From Albifimbria verrucaria (taxonomy: Eukaryota > Ascomycota > Sordariomycetes > Hypocreales > Stachybotryaceae): DNA of 64,000 nucleotides. The notes beneath the pieces are model-generated. The model saw nothing but the letters and a program-made list of their open reading frames with translations. It searched no databases and was not told the origin of the DNA. Of the stretch, positions 23,016 to 34,452 are shown piece after piece. How positions within the stretch are numbered: position 1 is the first letter of the stretch; every line of letters begins with the position of its first letter. Position numbers and translations under genes: made by a program. Location: contig JAHREC010000011.1 in assembly GCA_020081605.1 (NCBI GenBank), positions 434,001-498,000 of the forward strand, read 5' to 3'.

Positions 23016-24814
23016 GTTGATATCGCGTACCAGCTACCAATAAATAAATACACTAGGAGGCTCAATCTCAACGTCGCAAGATACGAGGTGAGACGACGGA
23101 CGGACAAAGTAAACAAGCCAACCGGGGTGGGAGCGACGTCACGTGCCTGGATTAATTAATTGCACGCAACACGGGCCTCTGTTTTCGTCATACGTGCCCT
23201 TGATGCATTTACCCTATACACATGCTCCCAATTGCACCAGCTGCCAATTGCACCAACTGATCTTTTATTTACTCATTAGTCTTCTTCCTCGGTATTGACA
23301 GCAGCTCCATACTTGCTTAACCTGACTCTCGGAGAAATTAGTCCGGTGTAGTAGCCCAAGTTGCTCAACATATGAAGCCAAACGCTGGACTTTAATTCCT
23401 ACATTTTGCTAACTTTGTCAAGTCCACTCTCCACGTTGCGGTCTGAGAATGTGATGGCATTCCCCAAGGATAAGCAAGTCATGCATAGGATATATACAAT
23501 TATGATACCCTGCGGACAGCAGCCTAGAAATTTACTCATGTTGCTTGACCATGGTCAGAAATGCCTCTTGAGCGATCGACACGCGCATGTGTAGAGGAGA
23601 AGGGTAAAAAGAGAGATCTATCCATGTCACAGAACAACTCCTCTCGAGAATCTTATCTACTAGATGTACCTTGCTCTGATGAACTCTCATGCTGGGGAGG
23701 AGTTGCTGAGAGCTCAACTAAGTCGCCCACATGCATCAACTGCTCCCGTGCCCTGGTCTTGACAGTCCTGGCGCTATTTCCACCTCTAATATTTATAGTT
23801 GGTGGATCCACAGTTCAACGCTGAGTTGATAAAGACTGGTAAGAAACTATTTCGACAAAATCCAATAGCTGGTTCCTACCCTTGTTGAAATCTTGTTTGC
23901 CACGATTTACTGAGGTTAGCCATGGAGATTCCCTCAACAAGTGATCTCAAGACAAGGTGTCTGATTGTGTAAACCGAATCGCAGCGAATATAGGAAATGA
24001 TTATGTCTACGTGGTTTTTCTGAATGCTGTATAGCGAATATTGAAATTGATCATGTCTTGGAAGCCTTCCCTAAATGAATGCTGTAAACATAACCGAAAC
24101 CATTCAACCCCAGCGACGACCTAATCCAATCCATTAGTCCTTGCACAGGGCTACATCCATGATGCAGGATTCATACTCTGATTGGCTGACCAAAGCTCCA
24201 ACCTCTCACCTATCATCTCCCTCCCTCAAGTATGTTGGTCGGAGAGAGCCCCACTCACAATGCATGGGGATTTTAATAGTACAGGACTCCAGGCGTTTTA
24301 ACCCATGTTTCAGGATTTCAGCTCATGTTGCAATGATAGACGGAATGTCTCAGTACATCCATTCGTCGTGGCTTTGAGTATGGAGTGCAACATCGTCCAC
24401 TGGCACTTGGTTTCGAGAGAACCTTGGTAGCTTTCATCCTATTCTGGTCCAGGGCAAGTTTAGCATATGATAACGACTAGGAGCCTGCAACGGCTTTGCC
24501 CACATATAGCCGCCCACGCTACGATGCTGGGGAGACCCGTTCCCACTACATGCACTGCAACCTTGATCAACGACGAATAACAATGCCACCAACATCGAGT
24601 GTATGCAGGGGCTGTCACCCGCGGCTGGCTTAAGGCTAGCCATCTCCGGCCTTGGGCTTGTGCTGATTTCTCTTATCCACCGCACATTTGTTTGTTCTGG
24701 CTCGTCCATACCTGCGATACTGCGGCGCGTGTCGCAAGAAATTGGTGAGGAGAAGCCACAACCGCATTGACGCTGCGATCAAGGGCACTGTTCAGTAGCC
24801 GTTGAGTTGGCGCA
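23016..24814. other. Gene-poor stretch, about 1.8 kb
   Basis: No convincing gene. A plus-strand frame at 23624-23824 would give a 66-residue peptide with one hydrophobic segment near its end; there is no family match and I do not call it. Minus-strand frames at 24434-24969 are unsupported. Confidence 0.35.
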
Positions 24815-26714
24815 ATGCCTCGGGCGCTACTGTTTGCTTTGCTGAGTGCCTGCATTGTTTTTGGCCAAGATGAAGCGCCTTCAGCACAGAGCTTCGTTCG
24901 CCGTGGCAGCTCAAGAGGTGAGGACACCAATGATACCCCTACTCTCGTGAAAGAATGCTCACATCGCACCGCAGCCAGTGTGATTGGTAACTATATCTAC
25001 TTTGATGGCGGCGAGCTTGCCCAAGAGCCGTACAACGACTGGCGATATAATAACCCTGGTGAGTGGGATTCTGGCGTCCAGTTGCTATGTTATCGCCCAG
25101 CTTACACGATACTTTCGCAACAGTAAACTCAACGCTTTCGATCGACATATCCAGCTCGTGGGCCGTCGGTAACGTCAAAATTCGAGAGATTACCAGGCCG
25201 GAAGAAATGCTTCCCATGGTCAAGCAGGCCATATTTACCGACGATTCATCCAAAATATTCTATATCTGGGGAGGTCATACAAGCTGGCTGCTACCTATCG
25301 AGGCACCCGTACTATGGCACTTCGAGCCTGATGGGAATGGAAGTGGAACGTGGACCTTGGAGAATAGGCCTGGTTTTGACTCGATGACTCTGCAGGAAAC
25401 GGAGCGCGTCGAGAGTGGCGCCTATGTGAGCACGCCCACTGGAGGGTTCGTTATCGGTGGCTTTTCGAGCAAATACACATCTCTTGAACCCAGGGGACAA
25501 GTAGCCGGTTATGCTGCTTTCAACTTCACCACTGGTGAGTGGACTCGAGAGTCCAGCGGACCGTTTTCTTCGGGTGGTACTCTTTATGGTGCCACCGCGA
25601 CATTTGTGCCGAACTTCGGCCCAAATGGGCTTGTTCTTCTCCTTGGTGGCATTACCCGTTTCGAAGAAGAGGATTCTGAATACGTGGACTTTCTGACTCT
25701 GCATTTTTTTGATCCGGTCACGAGAGATTGGCATTCACAAACCACGACCGGAGAGGCACCGTCGGGTCGACTTTATCACTGTGCAGCCGGTGTAGTCGGT
25801 ACCAATGGTACATTTGACATGTTAGTAGAAACCCTGATACCCCCTGCACTATTTCACATTAGAACGTTGAGACTGACTGCCAAAAAGCTTTGTGTTTGGG
25901 GGCTCTAACTGGGACCTTAATACTGACTATAGTGATCTATATGTTTTGAGCCTTCCTGGATTTAAATGGACTAGAATCACCGGAATTAAATCGGCACCTC
26001 GGGCTGAACATGTTTGCACTGTCATAGGAAACGCCAACTGTTTAGCTGGGGCGGTGTTGATCGCAACAATAAAAGCATGATGGATGGTCCGAGAAGGACC
26101 CATTCCCGCGAGGAATTGGCATATTTGATATGACTGCCATGGAGTGGAAGGACGAATATGATGCTTCGGCCCAGGAGTATGAGCCCAATGAGAGAATTCG
26201 ATCATGGTACACTGACGGGTAAGTACCATTATTTCTTGATTTACTTATTACTCTCTGCCAGTGATTAACTTCGGTCAGCGGAATGGACACGGTGGAATGG
26301 TCCTCCTCAAGTGTTCGTCAGATATTTGTCCCACAAGAAGTGGAGAAGGGAGGCGGTGCCAACAATACAACAGAGAATGAAGGCAGAGGCGACGATAAGG
26401 GCAAGAACGAAACAAACGAAGGTGGCGAAGAGAGCACAAATAATGAGAACGCCTCCAGTTCTAGCAAAACACCCATTGGGGCTATTGTTGGAGGAGTCGT
26501 TGGCGGCGTGGCCGCTTTAGTGATACTTGGCCTAGGTATCTGGTTTTGTCAGAAGAGACGAAAAAGGAGCCAGCCAGAAATGGGGCCTCCCATGACGAAG
26601 ACCGAACCTATGCAGCCATATGAGCTACATAACGAGCCAAGAGGGCAAATAAGCGAACTACACAGTTATTCAATACCTATAGAGCTGAGTGGCGAGAGGA
26701 GAACGATACGATAG
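24815..26714 (+). CDS. Kelch-propeller cell-surface protein with signal peptide and C-terminal membrane helix; two frame breaks
   Basis: Predicted type I membrane protein with an extracellular kelch beta-propeller. Exons are 24815-25058, 25124-25820, 25888-26218 and 26279-26714, with introns of 65, 67 and 60 nt; about 569 aa. After the signal peptide come blades with the usual Gly-Gly and Trp spacing: [44 protein letters not shown] and LFSWGGVD. An acidic Asn/Glu/Gly-rich stalk follows, then [20 protein letters not shown], a glycine-rich transmembrane helix, then a basic RRKRS stop-transfer and a cytosolic tail of about 60 residues. Single bases appear lost near 26031 and 26096. Such kelch proteins are common in Pezizomycotina, mostly of unknown role; polarity or surface sensing is only a guess. 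Confidence 0.75.
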
Positions 26715-27858
26715 ACCCACGTCAGCCTACACAAAGCTCTGGTAGGAGGCCGTTCTATCTACACCTCCATCTCTTTAGTTTTTCCTTCCTATTTAGATAC
26801 CACCTCTATGCTTATGAACTTAATTAATAGTCAACAGAATTATGGAGTCATGTGCAAGTAGTCAAATGAGCTGAAGCACTAGTTCGTTCCTGTGACGGAT
26901 TGTATTAAGAAACAAAGTGGCTCATTCTTGAATAGGACCTTCTGACCCAAGAAAGCTCAATTACTTTTCTTAAGACATGATTAGTTAACAATATGGAGAA
27001 TATGTTGCACATATGTTACAATGATGGACACTGGCGATGGCTTTGACTGCCAACATTGGCACAAAGTGAGACTTAGAGGAGGCGACAAATTCATAGAGTA
27101 CTAGATAACTAGCTATTATCATCGCTAATGTGAGCAGGTCGCGTTTGGATGGCAATGTTATTTATGTAAGCACCCCTGAGAATTTGAGTATTGAGCTAGT
27201 AATCACAATATTTGACACTACCCAACTAACTGCTTCAAGAATTGCACAACTCTATGGGCTGGCCATCCGTCCGAGTCTCTTTTGAAATGCTCCAGATACT
27301 TTTGGAAATGAATTTCAGCATGAGACTTTGTGATATTTATCCTTAAATAGTGAGTGTTTTTGATGGGTCGCCAGTTTCGCACTTCATCCGTCATGTCATG
27401 CGCCCCTCCTTTTGTTTCCATCTACACCGACAAAACTAGTTGACCAACACCAAAGTTTGTGAAACATGAGATTAATAAACTAGGTCTAGCCTTGGTCTTG
27501 TGATGGATGTCAAATACAGAAGGATGGAATCAAAGGAATATCCCCACCGGGTAGGGGTCGTCCATTGGATAATTTACGAACACTGAGAAATGTTGAGAGG
27601 CTGGAGTCACAATTTCGCATAATTAGCATGTTGTTCTAGATTCTCCAGCTAGAGCTTAACATGGCTTGATCTCAACATGGATAGCGAGTGTTCTGGAGTT
27701 TTCATTTCCCAAACAGGTTCTGCTCTTGAGATCGGTAGGATGCGTCACCTCAGTCTGCTCGGCCACGGTCAGTTAATGCCAAGAAGAAATGGAACTGGCC
27801 TGTCCTCGTACGCCGGCCTGGGCATCTGAACTTAGCCTAATTGTAAACATACTCGAAA
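26715..27858. other. Intergenic, about 1.1 kb
   Basis: Between two plus-strand genes. No gene, RNA or clear repeat seen. Confidence 0.4.
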
Positions 27859-27865
27859 TATAAAA
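27859..27865 (+). promoter_or_regulatory. TATA box of the TAP-like peptidase gene
   Basis: TATAAAA is 62 bases upstream of the ATG at 27927. Confidence 0.5.
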
Positions 27866-27926
27866 CCCCGCGTTTCTCTTGGGTCAAATTCCCCACGTCT
27901 AGTTATACACATCTCACAGAATCATC

Positions 27927-29890
27927 ATGAAGGACATCTACAACAATCTGAAGCCTCGGCTCATCCTAGCTCTAGGGCTTGCTAGCTGTTGTAAGGCTCT
28001 AGATACAGAGCCGATATGGGCCGATGTAAATATATCCTTTTCAGTTATATTCGCAACCCTGAGTGAAGCTCGGTTCCTGAACTTTCTCTCAGATACCTGC
28101 ATCATCGACATTAAACTGGGTTCCCTGCTATGCTAAGGCCGATTGCGCTAGGCTTGAGGTACCAATGGACTTTAAGAATCCAAATGGAGCAAAGGTCACT
28201 CTAGCAGTTATTCGCCATCCAGCAACCGACAAGAAAAACTACAAAGGACCGGTTATCTTCAACTCTGGTGTAAGTCACAAGCTTGAACTACGGACCATCA
28301 GATCAACACACCTCTTCCCTTCTGATACCTATCGCCAATTTTTCTCTGAGCGTGGATCTAAATTTTTAAACAGGGACCGAATAACTCCGGTGTAGATTGG
28401 TTTCGTAACTGGGCCGACAATCTCCATGATGCTGTCGGACGTAACTATGTGCGCTCAATCTACCAAAGTCGCAATAAACGCAAGAAGCATTAACAGATTG
28501 GGTAGGATATTGTAACTTGGGACCCAAGATCCTTCTCCCGGTCAATTCCACGCATTTCTTGTTGGGCAACAGAGCAGCGCCGTAATCTCTGGGCGGCAAC
28601 CTCACCAGGATTAGCCCATCAATACGATGATATGTCATTTCTCGCCACATTGAGACATCGTGCAAATATCGAAAAACTCAGCCTGTGTGGACATGATGGA
28701 AGAATCTGGAATCCTGGAGCATGTCAGCACTACACACAATTCGCACGACCTTTATGCTCTCATGAAAGCTTTGGGACAGAACAAGCTGCGGTACATAAGC
28801 CAGAGCTACGGGTGCCTTCTTGGTACCTACTTTGCATCCATGTTCCCCAGCAAAGTAGAGAGAATGGTGTGTGACGGGAACGTTAACCCACGGAATTTAG
28901 TGAGTGGAGAGTTTCTCAACGCACCAAGTGACGCAGGCCTGTTTCTAGACTTTTTGCAACGAGCTGTGCCGCCGACAAGCGCTGTGCGATTCATGAGCCT
29001 TCAGCGGAAGCTGTAAAACGCCGCTTTGAATCCATCATTGATAATGCTCGCCTTGCTCCTGCGTTCGTGCCATTGCCGTCGAAATTCGATTATCTGAGCC
29101 AGCCCCGACTTTCACTTTCGCTATTGGTGTGCTGGCATCTGCAATGGGAAACCCGTACACCTCATTCCCAAACGTCGCTTCAGTTTTGGCGATGATTGAG
29201 ACTGGGGCTCACAAACGGCCGAAAATTTACTCTCCTCCTCTACTTGGAACAACTCTGTAGCATACACTGATTCGACGTACAGATCTCCCATGAATCCAGA
29301 TGCTGGGAGAAAAGGGTTTAGTAACAAGTATCCACTGTCGGAGGATTGGATCTCGTGCAGTGACATGCCTGTGGTCTCAGATGACCTCGAAGCATTCAAA
29401 GAGAAGTTGGATGAGATAAAACTTCGTGGGCCTATAGAGGCTGCCCTCTTCACCCGTTTAATAAGTTGCATGGGCCGTAAATTCCGTGCTAAAGGAATGT
29501 ATACAGGTAAGTGCTTTCTCTCGTGGTGCTGAGCTTGAAACTCCCAGCTAGGCCGAACTGACATATAAACATAAAGGACCGTTTGGAGGCAACACTAGCT
29601 ATCCTATCTTATTTACCAACGCTCGTGTCGACCCTCGAACATCAGTGAGATCGGCTTACGAAAACTCAAAGATGTTCTCTGGATCAAGACTTTTGGTTTA
29701 TGAGGCATATGGGGTAAGTATCTTGATATGGTTGAAATGAGATCTCTATCATGACATACTAACATTTTTGAAGCATAGCATGGTGTTCGATAGCCCATGT
29801 GCTGTAAACCATATCAAAGAATACTTTCAGCATGGGATACTTCCGAGAGAAGACGCGAAGTGCGAGGACGAATACACCATAACTTGGTGA
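27927..29890 (+). CDS. Secreted alpha/beta-hydrolase, TAP-like (tripeptidyl aminopeptidase family); four frame breaks
   Basis: Secreted serine hydrolase of the prolyl/tripeptidyl aminopeptidase group (S33-like) with a C-terminal TAP domain. Exons are 27927-28025, 28093-28269, 28374-28448, 28506-29506, 29577-29713 and 29774-29890; about 535 aa. Seen: signal peptide, WVPCYAKADCARLEVPMD, the oxyanion-side GGPNNSGVDW, and YDIVTWDPR. The nucleophile elbow is YISQSYGCLLG. The TAP domain PILFTNARVDPRTS holds the catalytic Asp, and YEAYGHSMVFD holds the catalytic His. Frame breaks lie near 28659 (one extra or two missing bases), 28963, 29099 (C run) and 29214 (A run). The elbow reads S-x-S-x-G, where relatives usually have G-x-S-x-G. 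Substrate is unknown; N-terminal peptide trimming is the family activity. Confidence 0.75.
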
Positions 29891-30109
29891 GGGGCATAAA
29901 TGAAATGCAGATAACACCTAGCGCGGTTCTACGCATGTAGCTACTATCCCATACAAAGTGTTTCTCAAAGACTAATCAGGCTCTCATACTCGCGTCATAC
30001 ATGCATATCTCCTGTATAGCTTCCAAGATTCACCGCACAAGCTTTAATAAAGGGCATCTGAATATATGCATTAAAGAATTCCGACTTGAAAGCATTCGGC
30101 CATACACAT

Positions 30110-31318
30110 TCAGGCTTGCCAGACTTTATACATCATGTCGTAAATCTTCAGGTCTTGCAACGCATCTTCCAGTGTAGTCTTGATGGCTTTGCCATGGACT
30201 AGAGCGCCATGAAGCTCTTGTAATTCGGCAGTGTATGTATCTTCGTACGATGATAAGATTGACCGATGCTGAATCTCTCCATGTTCATTGAGCTCCTGTA
30301 CCTCGACAGTGATAGGGAGAGCTTTAACATAAGGGCTGTCATACTGTGAGATCGTTAGCCAGGGCAATTATGTGCTGTAAAATCATTACAAACCTTGATC
30401 GTGACCCTTTTAGTCGAACCGTATACACTCAAGTGAGCATCGAAGACAGGAACTTTGTCGATTCCGCTTTCGTATGTAACAGTATAAGGAGACCCGTCCT
30501 TGTTGCGAAAGCACATTATGGAACTGTAGAAAGGATCATTGGCCGTGAAAGCCAGGACCTTTTCGGGAAAACCCAACGTCTCGCGCATCAGAGAAATGTC
30601 GTGCGAGCCCAAACCACCGAGGAATCGGCACGCTCTTCTCTTTTTGTCTGTAATCTCTTGATTGGGAAATGCTTCTTCAAAAAGCGACTGCAGTTTCGTG
30701 TTCCGATCATCGGAGGCACTTGCGGGAAAGTCGGTGCCCTTAACCTGGAAAGTTCCGCTCTGGCTGACAAACTGAGCATTGGGCCCGCTGAAGTCTCTTA
30801 CTCGAGCGTACAGGATCTTCGGTATAGAGGCCACCTCACGCTTGAACGCATTGACGTAGCTGGGAGCATAGCGTCGCATGTAACCAACAAAAGCTCGAGC
30901 TCCATTTGTCGCCGCCTTCTCCGCGTCGATGATACGTTGGACGGATGGGATGGACAAGCTTACAGGTTTTTCGATGAAGACATGTTTACCAGCCTCAAGA
31001 GTGAGGATAGCCAAGGGCGCATGATGTTCATCTGATGTCAGAATAAACACCAAATCGACGTTGGCGTTGTTAATAACTTCTTCGGGATTCGTTGTCTTGT
31101 GAGGAATCTGAAACTTGGTCGCGCAGTGGTTCAGCTGCTCATGGGAGACATCACAAATCGACTCTAGCTTAAAGAGATGCGATAATAGCAGAAGACAAGG
31201 TCCATGGCAGACCTGAAAGACTTCCTGTATCTCGTCAGAACATATTGCTTCAAGGGTTTAACCCGACACATACACCGGCTCCGATAATGCCAATGCCCAA
31301 CTTGGTGGAACTAGACAT
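30110..31318 (-). CDS. Gfo/Idh/MocA family NAD(P)-dependent oxidoreductase
   Basis: Cytosolic dehydrogenase of the glucose-fructose oxidoreductase / myo-inositol dehydrogenase superfamily, likely acting on a sugar or cyclitol. Minus-strand exons are 31318-31274, 31224-30394 and 30343-30110 (introns 49 and 50 nt), giving 369 aa with no frame break. The Rossmann start is GIGIIGAG, split by the first intron just after its last Gly. The EKP motif (VFIEKPVSL), with its catalytic Lys, and SHDISLMRETLG, with the conserved His, are both present. It is one of the five genes without an indel. The substrate is not inferable. Codon use and context give no operon-like partner; the neighbour on the same strand is a permease, which might or might not be related. 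Confidence 0.85.
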
Positions 31319-31739
31319 TGTTTTTGGGGTTGACACAGGTAGGACGCAGTTTACTTGAACCGTACAACAAAGCTAAGCAATAGCGACTACAAAGATTGAA
31401 ACGAGATGAAGAACCAACTCAAGGCAGAAGAAGCAAACGTTGTCCAGTAATGAATGCTGAAAAGCTGAGGAGGACTCTCGCGAAGACCGATGATGCATGT
31501 GCGGAGTATGGCATCGCATTGTGGGGTAGCCAACAATCCCGATCACCGACCCTCAGCCGACTTACCCTATACGTATGTGGATTGGATGATACCGAAGGAG
31601 CAATTATGGGATACACGTCAGGTCGATACTGCTCTTCTCGCCTGGCGATTGAGATTTAGGTGGTATTCAAATTGAGAAAATGGAACGGCACAAGCTCTTC
31701 AAAATAGATTCACAGTATGATGCCTTTGCCTGCTACTTT
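31319..31739. other. Intergenic
   Basis: About 420 bp, promoter of the oxidoreductase gene and 3' end of the permease gene. The plus-strand open frame 31396-31659 has no domain. Confidence 0.45.
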
Positions 31740-33196
31740 CTACATCACCCATCCAGTGATGGCCTTCAAACTCCCCACCACGGCAATCGAAATGAACGGA
31801 GAGAGGCTGTATGAGAGCTGAAGCGGCATTAGTAGAGACCACGGGGTTTGTGTGACGGACTGCAACTTACTGTGAGAAACTTGGCAATGGCCATCTTTTC
31901 TTCGTCACCGGCACCACCCACATCTGCCAAAGCTCCAAGTTTCATAGCCGAGGGGCCGGTGGGCATCAGCATCATGGTGAACCATAGCACTGGGTCTCCT
32001 CCAAGAACGCTTGTCTTTGCCGCCAGGGCCCCAATGATGGCAATGCTCACACTGAATCTTTGTAAGTAATCTGAAAGTCTAATACGAACAAGAAATGGGT
32101 GCTTACACAGGCCAGAAAATGAAGCGGACTAAGAGGGTGAAAGTCACAGCGACAAGAGGCAGCTTGCCTGATGACTCACCACGTCGCATGCGCCGGAGAC
32201 TGACTGCGAGCTTCACGCCCACCACAATGACCTGCAACGCGATGAAAAGTTCTCCAATGTTTTTCAGGCTGGTAGTCAGCCACGCGTTGAAGTAGCCCCC
32301 ATCGGTTGCATCATTGAAGAGTACGCGGTGAAGTGGGGCGTGATGCCCAGCAAGATGCCGACAATAGCGCCAATTCCAGGGGCTAAGAAACCTGCAGCTA
32401 CGCGCAGTGATGGTCTGCAACCAGGCTGGCGACCGGTCCCATACCTTTTTGATGGCCGTGTAGGTCTTGCTCGCAACCTTTTGTTTAGAGTTGTTGACGC
32501 GTTGAGGCAAAAGAGATGTCTCTTCGTCTGCTTGCTCCTCTTGGTCGTAGTCCGTGTTCTCGTCACTCGATCTATGACGCAAATGTTGGTCCAGCTCGTC
32601 TGCCGGGTCTTCGTCATAAGCCCCAAGCATCTCCCCACCTAGACCAAAAGTCATGGTGTTGCCAATGATGGATGCCATAAGAAAATATGACCTTGCGCGC
32701 TTGACAATGGTGTCCACGTCATCGTCGTCGGACCACTTGAGCTGAGAAAGTGTCCCGGTTGAGCCAAGGGATTGAATCAGCAGGAGGGGCATCGAAGTCG
32801 TGTTGTTAAAGGTCACGGCGGGCGTGACCCATTTAGGAGACGTAGGATGCGGGTTCCTGCAGCGCCGATCGCCCAAGAGCCAATATTGTAAAATAACGCC
32901 CATACTGTGAATCCATGCGTCAGTTCCAAAGCTATCACAATTGGGTGGAATTGGTCGCGTGATCCTTACCCAGAATTGGAACATATCTCGTGACGGTGTC
33001 CAAGCTGAGTTCAGAACCAAGATTGACAACCAAAGGGCCGGGAGAAGCATGTTCACACAGAGCTTCGAGATTTTCTTTGCAGAGCGGTCATCGAGGAGAT
33101 TTGACTGTGCAGCGATAACACCGTAAAAATTGTGAGAAGCACGGAGAGCGATGCTTGGATCGCTCCAGCGAAGGAGGCCAGAACCTCAGATGCCAT
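31740..33196 (-). CDS. PIN-like / auxin efflux carrier family membrane permease; five frame breaks
   Basis: Multi-pass membrane protein of the auxin efflux carrier (Mem_trans) family, as found in fungal ER or plasma membranes. Minus-strand exons are 33196-32970, 32904-32107, 32057-31871 and 31817-31740, with introns of 65, 49 and 53 nt; about 431 aa. Five N-terminal helices include AKKISKLCVNMLLPALL and RYVPILVWALFYNIGSW, then WVTPAVTFNNTTSMPLLL. A long acidic loop (EEQADEETSLLPQR) follows, then five C-terminal helices ending in AVVGSLKAITGW. Breaks near 33121, 33033, 32836 and 32327 are each one base short, and the one near 32412 is best explained by two missing C's. Substrate unknown; fungal members have been tied to indole-acetate or other anion export, but not this one. 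Confidence 0.78.
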
Positions 33197-34452
33197 GTCG
33201 ACTTTGTTGTTTAGGCTGAACAATCTCTAAAACAACGCTCAGCTTGGGCGCTTCAAATGTGATTTCCGGCTGCTTTTTAAGATTGGGCGCCACGAGGCTT
33301 TTGTAACAGAGTCCAACGTCCCCAGCAGCTAGCCGAGCTTACTGATGCCGTCATGGCCCCCTTGGCCTCGTGTACTAACACCAACGGCTGGGTAAATCGG
33401 GGCTCTGCTCCGCCCTAACCCAGACCGCCAATCGGTACGAGAAATTGCTTGATCAATAAAGCTTAAACAAATCAAGCTTGCATAACCTGCTAGGTTCCAT
33501 GTTATGCTTCTTTTCTCAAACCGCAGGGATAGGGGATGCTCACAAAGACGGATGCGTGATGACGTCTAGCGCTGGCTTGGCGAGGATTGCAATGCAGGGG
33601 CTTATATCTTGATTTATGTAACCGATAACCAACCGAAGGAGCCTGCAGCCGCAGAGCCAAGGTAGGGAGCAGGATACGTTGCACATGTTCTAAAGTACAG
33701 AGTACCTCCTACTTTGTAGATTCCACGGAATTGCGCAACATGCAGTCATTCGTACTATGGAATCGGTTGACTGTGAGCGTATCAACCGGGCTCAAAATGA
33801 ATCAGATAGCTATGAAAAAATAAAAATAAAATAAAAAAATGAATAGGAAAAAAAGAGAGAAATTACCTCAATACACCATCCGCGAATGTTTTGCAAGAAC
33901 ATGTTCAGCTTGACCTGCGTGCTGTTGTTGCTTGACACGCCGGTGGCACATTCGCTTACTTGGTGCATTGGCCAACACATACTTGCCCATCCACATGGTC
34001 CTGGCCCCTGATCCCCTTGCTTTTTTATTGCCTTCCCTTCCTTCTTTGTTCTTTCATTGTAGTATTTAGTCTTTCTCGTCCCGTTATTGTGGATTTCTCC
34101 GCTCTGAATTCAGCAACTAGTGTCTCCAATTGTGCGTGATTTGCTGTATGTTCCTCCAGATGAATTAAACATAGACCTACCGATCAATCATTTTCTACCA
34201 CGATGAGACTCTCAACCGTTATTCCTCATTAATCGCCAAGATGTACTGAAACATATCATCAAATTGATTCAACAGAGCATGGCTTGTATCATTAAAGCTA
34301 AATTTCGCCTTTACTAAGCTGAATATTAAGCTAAACGTCTCATGGTTAACGAATGCACATAGACACTGACTTTGCTTGCGAGGAGAGAATGTAGAGTATC
34401 ATAGCGACTGAGTTTAGTTCCAGATGAATAACTAAAAGTATTCGTAAGAAGG
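33197..34452. other. Intergenic with A-rich tract
   Basis: About 1.25 kb. Positions 33814-33860 are an A-rich, low-complexity stretch. I see no gene in either strand. Confidence 0.45.

Noticed and set aside
23561..23824. Small frame with one hydrophobic segment
   Set aside because: Too short, no family match, no clear core promoter.
30346..31053. 229-codon plus-strand frame opposite the Gfo/Idh gene
   Set aside because: Antisense shadow of a clearly conserved gene.
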